Below are positions 1 through 6,567 of a DNA stretch of 9,290 nt, one piece after another. The notes below the pieces were generated by a model. The model ran no database searches. It saw nothing but the letters and a program-made list of their open reading frames with translations, and was not told the origin of the DNA. Numbering within the stretch: position 1 is the first letter of the stretch; each line of letters begins with the position of its first letter. A program made the translations under genes and the position numbers. The stretch comes from an uncultured Candidatus Altimarinota bacterium (GTDB lineage: Bacteria; Patescibacteriota; Gracilibacteria; BD1-5; UBA6164). The stretch lies in the NCBI GenBank assembly GCA_937864995.1, contig CALMDL010000052.1:1-9290 (forward strand), written 5' to 3'.

Positions 1-2
1 AC

Positions 3-46
3 TTGAAAAATTAGTTTTAGTCATTTTTTATATGAATTTATATTAT
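3..46 (+). promoter_or_regulatory. Possible promoter region of the RNase J gene
   Basis: This AT-rich stretch precedes the first gene. A TTGAAA at 3-8 could be a -35 element with TTATAT/TATATG around 28-34 as -10; alternatively TATTAT at 41-46 could be the -10 with only a poor -35 match near 17-22. TTGAAA also precedes two other genes in this window (3840 and 6503), which slightly favours the first option. AT-rich DNA produces such matches by chance, and the region is cut by the window edge. Confidence 0.25.
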
Positions 47-62
47 AAAAAAAGAAAATTTA

Positions 63-2024
63 ATGAAAGATTTTTTAGATGAATTAGAATGAGAAATATA
101 TTCTTTTAATAATGAAGATATAATCAATAAGCATATATTGTTAAATGAATGAATGGATTGAACTACTGAAAATATAGAAGTAGAAAAAAGAAACTTAAAT
201 AAAAATACTAAAAGTTTTAATAAAAATAACAATCAAAATAATAATCAAAACAAACCAAAACAAGATAATGAAGTTAGATGAAAATTTATATCTAAATTTC
301 CTGAAACTAAATTTTATCTTCCATCATTAAGAGAATGATATACTAGATTTATTCCAATTTGATGAAATAATGAAACATGATCAAAAAATATGTGAATGGC
401 TCAATATTGAGATGATATTGTTTTAATTGATTGTGGTATTCAATTTCCTGATTCTGATATGCTTTGAGTTAATTACTCAATTCCAGATGTATCGTTTTTA
501 ACTAGATACAAAAAAAATATTAAATGATTTATTATAACTCATGGTCACCTAGATCATATAGGGTCTCTTAAACATGTTTATCCTGCTGTTTGATGTCCTC
601 CTTTATATGGTACTAGATTTACACTTGGTTTAATAAAGAAACAATTAGAAGAAGCATGATTATTACCTTATGCAACTCTTATAGAAGTAGATGCTTGAAG
701 TAGAGATAAAATTAAAATTGGTCAATTTGATGTTGAATTTTTTAAAGTAAATCATAGTGTTCCTGACTGTGCTTGAGTTTATTTAGAATCCCCAACTGGT
801 ACAAGAATTGTTCATACTTGAGATTTTAAAATCGATTTTACTCCAGCAATAGATTCACCAGCTGATTTAGATAGAATTGCAGAAATTGGTTCTAGATGAA
901 TCTCTCTTTTGATGTCAGATTCAACTTGATCAACTAGAAGATGATTTTCTATGAGTGAAAAAAATGTATGAGAAGAACTTGAAAAAATAGTTTCAAATCA
1001 TCATAAAGGTAGACTTATAATTGCTACATTTTCTTCATGGATTTCAAGAGTACAACAATTAATAAATATTGCTGAAAAATATGATAAAACTATATTTTTA
1101 AGTGGTAAAAGTATGGTTGAAAATGTTGCAATAGCTAAAGAATTAGGTTATTTAAACATAAAACCAGGAATTGTTAAAAAAATGACTCCTAAAAATACTG
1201 AAGGAATACTTCCACATAAACAAATAATTATTACTACTTGAAGCCAATGAGAACAATTTTCTGCTCTTGCTAGAATGAGTGAATGAAAACACAATGCTGT
1301 AGAAATTATTAGAGGAGATACTGTAGTTTTTTCTTCAAGTGTTGTTCCTGGTAATGAAAAATCAGTAGTTTGAATTATTAATAAGCTTATAAAATTATGA
1401 GCTAATGTAATAACAAAAGATGATTGAGAAGTTCATACATGATGACATGCATTTCAAGAAGAACAAAAAATAATGATTAATTTGGTAAAACCAAAATATT
1501 TTATGCCTGTTTTCTGAGATTTATATTTTAGAACTGCACATAAAAATACAGCAATGAATATTGGAATGAAAGAAGACAATGTTTTAATGCTTGAAAACTG
1601 AAATATAGTTGATTTTGCACCAAATAATTGAAATGTCTTTAAATCAAAAATAAAAGTACCTATAGCTGAAATTATTATTGATGGTCATGGTATGTGACTT
1701 GCTACAAGTCATGTAATTAAGGCTAGAGAAAAAATGATGAATTCTTGAGTTTTGGTTATTATGTTTAAAGTTGATAAAAAAACTAAAGCTGTTTTATGAC
1801 ATATAAAACTTGAATCTAGATGACTTGTCTATCTTGAAGAAGTTAGATTTATTCATAGAATGATAATAAAAAAAGCAAGAGATGTCTATGAAAATACTGT
1901 TAAAGATGTTCCAGATATGGAAGAAAAAGATCTTTTAAAAATAATTAGAGATGATTTAGAAAAATTTCTATTACAAAAAATAGATAGAGAACCAATGATT
2001 ATACCAATGCTTACAGAAGTATAA
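63..2024 (+). CDS. rnj: Ribonuclease J (metallo-beta-lactamase/beta-CASP RNase), UGA read as Gly
   Basis: Predicted 653-residue RNase J, which in bacteria degrades and matures mRNA and rRNA as a 5'-3' exonuclease and endonuclease. Residues 1-70 form a polar extension that is Asn/Lys/Gln-rich at about 44-69 and is not part of the core. The metallo-beta-lactamase motifs follow: HGHLDH at 160-165, His231 in NHS, and Asp254 in HTGDFK. The beta-CASP part has SDST (Asp286), TGSQGEQF, and GGHA (His462) followed by EEQKIMINLVKPKYFMPV. The residue 22 positions after His462, normally the His of PVHGE (motif C, a zinc ligand in studied RNase J), is Phe484 here (PVFGD). The C-terminal dimerisation-type domain appears complete, ending EPMIIPMLTEV. 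About 35 in-frame TGA codons fall at expected Gly sites. The ATG at 63 has no Shine-Dalgarno sequence; the only nearby upstream ATG (32) is out of frame. A terminator follows. Confidence 0.93.
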
Positions 2025-2035
2025 AAATATTTTAC

Positions 2036-2078
2036 AAAAGACAAAAACTCCTTAAAATAGTTTTGTCTTTTATTTTTT
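2036..2078 (+). terminator. Rho-independent terminator after the RNase J gene
   Basis: AAAAGACAAAA (2036-2046) pairs perfectly with TTTTGTCTTTT (2061-2071) across a 14-nt loop. C2048 and G2060 can add a pair beyond a bulged A. A T-rich tail with six T follows (2073-2078). It starts 12 nt after the RNase J stop and ends 11 nt before the next start codon, which leaves little space for a separate promoter. Confidence 0.8.
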
Positions 2079-2089
2079 AAATAAAAAAA

Positions 2090-3073
2090 ATGATTAAAAA
2101 ATATAATTTACTAGTAATAGTGTTGTTAACTTTGTCATTAACTTCTTGTTTTTGATGAAATGGTGATGCTGAAAAAGCAAAACAAGAATTGTTAAAAGAA
2201 GATAACTCAATAGAAGAAAAATTTGAAGAAAATATTTCTAAATTTGAAGAAGCAGAAAAAATAGAAAAAGAAAAAATTATTATTAATTATTTAACTGAAT
2301 CAAAATTTATAGAATTAGACTCTATAGATGAAAATGATTTAAGTTCACTTGAAGTTGAAATTACATGAAAAACACTTGTTAATGTAGATAAAATTAATGT
2401 AACTTTTTCAAATAATACCTCAAAATTTCCAGTTGATAATTATGCATTAAAAACTTTTAAAAGTTGAGATGATAAATTTTTATATAGAGCATTTAAAAAG
2501 TATGAGACTTTAGATTATGGTGAAAATAAATACATAATTGAATCTTATTCTTGAGATGAAGTTTCTAAAATAGAGTTAATATTAAATGTAGAAAATGAGG
2601 AAAATTCTTCTGAGAATATTGATGAAGAAGTTGTTACAGAACAAGTAAATTTATCTAGTCTTCCTGTTTGATGAGATTTTTGAAATCCAGTAGATGTTTG
2701 ATTATGAAAATTTACATATAGTGATATTAAATGATTACAAATTGAAAAATTAATAAATGCTAATTTGGAATTGGAAACAGATTCTGTAAATGAATTTTTA
2801 GCTGATAGAATTGATTGATGGTTTTTTTGGAATAGTTTAAGACCTATTTCTTGAGAAGAATGAGTATCTTTTTATCTTATAAGATTAGAAGGTGATAAAT
2901 ATTTTTATGAAAAGCATTATTTTACAACTTCATGATTTTATTGAGTTTTAGTTTTGGAAACTTGAACTTGAATAGATTTAAATTGACTTAGTGAAAAAAA
3001 TAGTCAATTAAAAGAAAAAAATATTGATTTTACTATAACTACAATTTCAGATAAATTATTTAAAAAATTATAA
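2090..3073 (+). CDS. Predicted lipoprotein of unknown function
   Basis: A 327-residue protein that I do not recognise. The N-terminus MIKKYNLLVIVLLTLSLTSC is a typical lipoprotein signal: two Lys, a hydrophobic core, then a lipobox L17-T18-S19-C20. Cleavage and lipidation at Cys20 would anchor it on the outer face of the cytoplasmic membrane. Residues about 25-70 are rich in Glu and Lys and likely helical or coiled-coil. The rest is a mix of short beta-like and acidic stretches, including a Glu-rich linker near 165-185 and an aromatic patch DGWFFWNSLRP in the C-terminal third. In-frame TGA codons, including two right after Cys20, are read as Gly. The gene ends 2 nt before pyrH, so the two are probably co-transcribed. 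The lipoprotein assignment rests on the signal alone; no domain was identified. Confidence 0.82.
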
Positions 3074-3075
3074 AA

Positions 3076-3771
3076 ATGAGAGTACTTTTAAAAATAAGCT
3101 GAGAAGCGTTAAAATGAGAAAAAGATTTTTGAATTGATCCAGTTTTTTCTATGGATGTTGTTTCAAAAATTAAAGAAATATATGATAAAAATATAGAACT
3201 TGCAATAGTTATTTGATGAGGAAATATTTATAGATGATCAAATTTGATTTCATCATGAGTAAATCCAGCAGATTCACATAATTTAAGTATGTTATCTACT
3301 GTTTTTAATTGAGTTGTTTTAAAAAATTTTTTAGAACAAGTTTGAATAAATAGTGTAGTAATGGATCCAAATTGAATAAAATTTTTGGAACAATATAATA
3401 AAAATAAAGCAATTGGTTATCTTGAAAATAAAAAAATAGTAATTCTTACATGATGAACGTGAAATCCATATTTTACTACTGATACTTGATGAGTTTTGAG
3501 ATCTCTAGAACTTAAATGTGATATGATGATTAAAGCTACTAAAGTTGATGGTATATACGACAAAGATCCTGTAAAATTTGATGATACTAAATTTTATGAG
3601 AATATTTCATACACTGAAGTAATTGAAAAAAATTTAAAAATTTTGGATCAAACTGCAGTATCTTTAGCAAAAGAAAATAATCAGATTATTAAAGTTGTAA
3701 AATTATCAAAAAATTGAGCAGTTTTAAGAGCTATTTTATGAGAAAATGAAGGAAGTATTATAAGCTTATAA
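3076..3771 (+). CDS. pyrH: UMP kinase (uridylate kinase)
   Basis: A 231-residue bacterial UMP kinase of the amino-acid kinase fold, which phosphorylates UMP to UDP in pyrimidine nucleotide synthesis. Family signatures appear in order: LLKISGEALKG at the N-terminus (phosphate-binding Lys/Ser-Gly), FGID, GGGNIYRG at 47-54, Asp in the NPADSHNLSML segment (normally DYMGMLAT-like), GGTGNPYFTTDT at 126-137, and KATKVDGIYDKDP at 153-165. Length matches the usual 230-245 residues. Several catalytic-loop glycines are TGA: TGA TGA GGA for GGG and TGA TGA ACG TGA for GGTG, which is strong evidence for recoding. The ATG lies 2 nt after the lipoprotein stop with no Shine-Dalgarno sequence, which suggests translational coupling. 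The segment after FTTDT reads GGVLRSLELKCD where AAALRALE is more common; this looks like lineage divergence. Confidence 0.95.
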
Positions 3772-3798
3772 AAAACTTTTGACAAAAGCTTATTTTTT
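3760..3798 (+). terminator. Rho-independent terminator overlapping the pyrH stop codon
   Basis: ATAAGCTT (3760-3767), which contains the last codons of pyrH, pairs with AAGCTTAT (3786-3793), followed by six T (3793-3798). An alternative smaller hairpin, CTTTT-GAC-AAAAG, lies inside the loop and competes for the same bases. The 5' arm uses coding sequence, so the stem starts about 9 nt before the stop codon. Confidence 0.65.
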
Positions 3799-3839
3799 AA
3801 TATGATACACGGGCAATTTTGAAAAGATATATACGACTT

Positions 3840-3869
3840 TTGAAAATTTTAAATAAATATAATTATTAT
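3840..3869 (+). promoter_or_regulatory. Candidate promoter of the rpmH-rnpA-yidC cluster
   Basis: TTGAAA (3840-3845) and TATTAT (3864-3869) are separated by 18 nt, a sigma-70-like arrangement. The inferred transcription start near 3876 leaves a leader of only about 8 nt before the rpmH ATG at 3884. The 9-mer TTTTGAAAA containing the -35 also occurs 21 nt upstream at 3817-3825. The interval from the pyrH terminator to rpmH contains no other recognisable element apart from an isolated GC-richer patch near 3806-3814. Confidence 0.45.
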
Positions 3870-3883
3870 ATAAGTAAATCAAG

Positions 3884-4126
3884 ATGTTAGCTAAATTAAG
3901 AAAAAGAAAAAGACTTAGAACTCACTGATTTTTAAAAAGAAGTTCTACTGATACAGGTAAAAATGTATTAAAAGCTAGAAGAAGAAAAGGAAGACATGTA
4001 CTTACAGTATCTTACCCAAAAAGATTTCAAGAAATCAATGGTAAATCTAAAATGCATATTATTGCATGAGGAACTGCAAGAAAATCACCTTTTGATGGTA
4101 AAGGAAATTTTGTTAAAAGAAAATAA
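3884..4126 (+). CDS. rpmH: 50S ribosomal protein L34 with a C-terminal extension
   Basis: An 80-residue protein. Residues 6-42 match bacterial L34 closely: RKRKRLRTHGFLKR, then TGKNVLKARRRKGRHVLTV, a highly basic helix-turn-helix that packs against 23S rRNA in the large subunit. The Gly of RTHGF is a TGA codon. L34 is normally about 44-47 residues and ends at the position of V42. Here a further 38 residues follow (43-80), also basic, starting SYPKRFQEINGKSK and ending KGNFVKRK. The N-terminus is slightly shortened (MLAKL in place of the usual MKRTYQPS). An in-frame TAA at 3875 sits just upstream, so the ATG at 3884 is the only reasonable start. It is the first gene of the conserved rpmH-rnpA-yidC order and lies 26 nt before rnpA. 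Confidence 0.93.
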
Positions 4127-4152
4127 AAATTTAGTTTTTAAAATATTTTGTA

Positions 4153-4500
4153 GTGATTGCTAAAAAATATAGATTAACTGAAAAAGAAACAAAAAAGGTT
4201 TTACATAAGTGAAAACCTTTTTTTTCTTATTGAATTGTTTTGAATATGATTAAAAATGATTATGATTATAATAGATTTTCTATTGTATTATGATGAAAAT
4301 CTGTAAAAACAAGTATTGATAGGAACTTTTTTAGAAGAAGATTTTATGATACATGTTCAAATAAAATTATAGATAATAAGGTATGATTTGATCTTGTTTT
4401 TTTGGTAAAAAAACAAACAAAACTAGATAAAAAAGATCAATTAAGTATACTTTGATTTGATAAAGATTTAAATTTTTTACTAGATAAATATAAAAAATAA
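4153..4500 (+). CDS. rnpA: Ribonuclease P protein component
   Basis: A 115-residue RnpA, the protein subunit that helps RNase P RNA bind precursor tRNA and remove its 5' leader. The beginning MIAKKYRLTEKE resembles the usual KKYRLKKSEE. The core has RFSIVLGGKSVKTSIDRN at 41-58, followed by FFRRRFYD; the Arg57-Asn58 and Arg61-63 cluster is the RNR motif that contacts RNase P RNA. FDLVFLVKK matches the later beta strand. Length is normal. A GTG start at 4153 is chosen because the reading frame is closed by TAG at 4132, no ATG lies between, and the resulting N-terminus aligns with the family. It follows rpmH without a terminator and ends 2 nt before yidC. TGA is Gly at several sites, including the pair in VLGGKS. 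Confidence 0.9.
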
Positions 4501-4502
4501 AT

Positions 4503-5669
4503 ATGAAAAAAATTTTGGATTTAATTCTTCTTGTTATAGTTGCTATTTTAATATTTAGTTTATTTTGAGAAGAAAAACAACAAACATTAAGTGATAAATT
4601 GGATATTGCATTTGAAGCTAAAAATTTAACTATTCCAGCATCAGTTAATGTTTTGGTAAAAAATTATACTGCAACAGGTATTGTTTTAAATAATTGTAAA
4701 GATATAAATATATCAAATTCATGAGAAAAAATATTATTTAATGATTCATTTTGTAAAGATATAGAAGTAAAATCAGGAGAAGAAGTTAAAGTATCATTTG
4801 CTGATGAATATTCTAAATTTACAAGTGTTTGAAAATATACATTAAATTCAAAAATTTGAGATAAAGAATATTTTGACCAAGTTGAAATAGAAAATAAAGG
4901 AACTATTAAAAAATTATTTGTTTGAGTTGTTTACGCTCCTATTTTTAATTTAGTAATATGATTAATTGATTTATTTAAATGATCATTTTGATGGGCTATT
5001 GTATCAGTTACTATAATACTTAGATTGCTTCTTTTGTGGCCACAACATAAAATGATGGTATCACAAAAAAAATTACAATTAATTCAACCAAAAATTAAAA
5101 AAATTCAAGAAGAATTTAAATGAAATCAACAAATGATTGGTATGAAAATGATGGAATTATATAAAACTGAAAATGTAAATCCAGTAGGCTCATGTGGATT
5201 TTTGCTTATACAAATGCCTATATTATTGGTTATTTATCATATAATTATTGGTATACAAGATCCTGCAAATATATATTATTTGTATTCATTCTTACAATGA
5301 TTTTCAATTTCAGATATAAATTTTTCATTTTATTCACTAGATTTATTACAAGTTTGATGAAAACAATGAGTAGCTTTAGCATTAATAGTTGCAATAATTC
5401 AATTTATTCAAGTAAAATTATCACTTAATTTAAAAGATAAGGAATTAAAAGCTTCATGAGTTGTTTTAGAAAAAAAACCAACTGATGATAAATATTCACA
5501 AATGATGCCAGATCCAGATATGATGAATAAATTTATGCTTTATTGAATGCCTCCAATGGTTTGAGTATTTACATATTCTTTATTTGCATGAGTTGGTATA
5601 TATTGGGGAATTTCAACATTATTTATGTTATTTCAACAATTATTTGTAAATAAAATTTTAAAAAAGTAA
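4503..5669 (+). CDS. yidC: Membrane protein insertase YidC/Oxa1 family
   Basis: A 388-residue YidC, which inserts and folds proteins in the cytoplasmic membrane, alone or with Sec. Residues 4-21 form an N-terminal membrane anchor. About 23-140 is a small extracytoplasmic beta-type domain, much shorter than the large domain of E. coli. The conserved insertase core follows: a membrane segment ending in the conserved hydrophilic-groove Arg174 (TIILRLLLLWP), then the cytoplasmic hairpin KKLQLIQPKIKKIQEEFKG, NPVGSC at 226-231, a membrane segment at about 233-250, another at about 290-308, and the last at about 344-382 ending LFVNKILKK. The family motif NPxGGC reads NPVGSC here. The start lies 2 nt after the rnpA stop, with no yidD between. 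A strong terminator follows directly, so yidC ends the transcription unit. Confidence 0.94.
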
Positions 5670-5670
5670 A

Positions 5671-5711
5671 GGTGATAAGTGTCAATGATTTTGACACTTA
5701 TGCCTTTTTTT
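5671..5711 (+). terminator. Rho-independent terminator after yidC
   Basis: ATAAGTGTCAA (5675-5685) pairs perfectly over 11 bp with TTGACACTTAT (5691-5701) around a 5-nt loop. GG at 5671-5672 can also pair with CC at 5703-5704 across a small internal loop. Seven T follow (5705-5711). This is the clearest terminator in the window; it begins directly after the yidC stop. Confidence 0.9.
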
Positions 5712-5732
5712 ATTAATATATCGCTATATTTA

Positions 5733-5738
5733 TATAAT
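5733..5738 (+). promoter_or_regulatory. Candidate -10 element of the LPQTG-protein gene
   Basis: A perfect TATAAT at 5733-5738 lies 13 nt before the ATG at 5752, which implies a leader of roughly 7 nt. The -35 position (about 5710-5715) overlaps the T tract of the yidC terminator and is a weak match. The TATAAT sits in AT-rich DNA, so confidence is moderate. Confidence 0.4.
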
Positions 5739-5751
5739 AATTATTTATATT

Positions 5752-6429
5752 ATGTTTAAAAAGATTTTGGCTACTTCTCTTCTTTTGGCATCATTTAGCT
5801 CAAGCTATGCTGCTACTACTGAAATAGAGTGTTCTACTGATCCAGTTTTTGCTGAATATTCATGTAATCAATGTTTTGATTGATGAATAAAAGAAGAATG
5901 AGCATATATTGGTTTATTAACTGATGTTTGGACAAATTCTTCAGAAAATGATAAAATAATGTATAAAGAACAACAAGAAATGCCAGAAATGGTAAATCTT
6001 AATACTTCTAAAGTAGAATGGTCACAAACTCCAGATGCAAAAGATTTTTGGGAATTTACTCCTGAATTTGAAGCTTTATTCTCAGAAGAACAAGATTGAT
6101 ATGTTTTACCTGCTGGGCAAAGCATAACTTGGTTAAAATCAAAATTATCATATGCATTTAAATTAGATAGAAGTGAAACTGCAAGTTGAGAAAATATCGG
6201 ATTACTTGTTTATCCAATTTTAAGTCATACATTGTTAGATAATGGTGAATTAGGTATGAGTAATGCACCACATAATGAATGTGTATTATTTAAATCTGCT
6301 GCAGCTGGTGAAACACCAAAAGTAACTCCACCAAAAACTCTTCCACAAACTGGTCCTGCTGAATTTTTCTTATTATTAATTCTTGCAATGATTTTAGGTT
6401 TTGGTATAGTTAGATTTAAAAATAGTTAA
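5752..6429 (+). CDS. Secreted Cys-containing protein with C-terminal LPQTG sorting-like signal
   Basis: A 225-residue exported protein of unknown function. Residues 1-20 (MFKKILATSLLLASFSSSYA) form a Sec signal peptide with likely cleavage after Ala20. The mature part has cysteines at 27, 38, 41 and 177, enough for two disulfides, with ECSTDPVFAEYSCNQC near the start. The middle is acidic and rich in Trp and Tyr. The C-terminus has a Pro/Thr linker (TPKVTPPKT), LPQTG at 197-201, a hydrophobic stretch at 205-220, and a short RFKNS tail. That is the order of a sortase sorting signal, so covalent wall attachment or retention by the C-terminal helix is likely. The gene has its own candidate promoter and terminator. 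Its general shape resembles uncharacterised CPR surface proteins that I recall, but I cannot name a family. TGA codons fall in the mature domain and GGN codons are also used. Confidence 0.88.
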
Positions 6430-6437
6430 TAAAAAAT

Positions 6438-6464
6438 AGATAGAGAGAAATCTCTGTCTTTTTT
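6438..6464 (+). terminator. Rho-independent terminator after the LPQTG-protein gene
   Basis: AGATAGAGA (6438-6446) and TCTCTGTCT (6451-6459) form a 9-bp stem with one T-G wobble, closed by a GAAA tetraloop of the GNRA type, followed by a run of T to 6464. It begins 9 nt after the stop codon. Confidence 0.85.
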
Positions 6465-6502
6465 ATTGTTAAATAATATAATAAATAGTCAAGTTAATTA
6501 TT

Positions 6503-6532
6503 TTGAAAAATATTTTATAAATGTGGTAATAT
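6503..6532 (+). promoter_or_regulatory. Candidate promoter of the large final gene
   Basis: TTGAAA (6503-6508) and TAATAT (6527-6532) are separated by 18 nt, with TGG immediately before the -10 (extended -10 pattern TGn). Transcription would start near 6539, giving a leader of about 28 nt. It lies in the 103-nt gap after the preceding terminator; nothing else is recognisable in that gap. Confidence 0.45.
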
Positions 6533-6567
6533 ATAAAGGTATAAATTATATTATTAATAAAACCTAT

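Noticed and set aside
38..232. Minus-strand open frame of 64 codons
   Set aside because: It lies antisense within the RNase J N-terminal region; its hydrophobic, Phe/Ser-rich product is the expected shadow of AT-rich coding DNA.
3496..3717. Short plus-strand open frame of 73 codons as a separate gene
   Set aside because: It is the in-frame stretch of pyrH between two TGA codons, visible only because TGA was treated as stop.
3772..3883. Replication origin or riboswitch upstream of rpmH
   Set aside because: There are no DnaA-box repeats and no known riboswitch pattern; the interval is explained by the pyrH terminator and a candidate promoter.
5192..5428. Plus-strand 78-codon frame inside yidC
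   Set aside because: It is in a different frame from YidC, whose conserved core fully explains this region.
5868..6125. Minus-strand 85-codon frame with several Cys
   Set aside because: It is antisense to the LPQTG-protein gene and has no promoter or recognisable start context; the sense frame has a signal peptide and sorting motif.
6232..6429. 65-codon protein with LPQTG as an independent small gene
   Set aside because: It is the C-terminal part of the 225-residue protein starting at 5752; the split comes only from reading TGA as stop.
63..6429. UGA = tryptophan (Mycoplasma-type code 4)
   Set aside because: TGA falls at conserved Gly columns (GGGN, GGTGNPYF, THGH, RTHGF) and conserved Trp-like positions use TGG.
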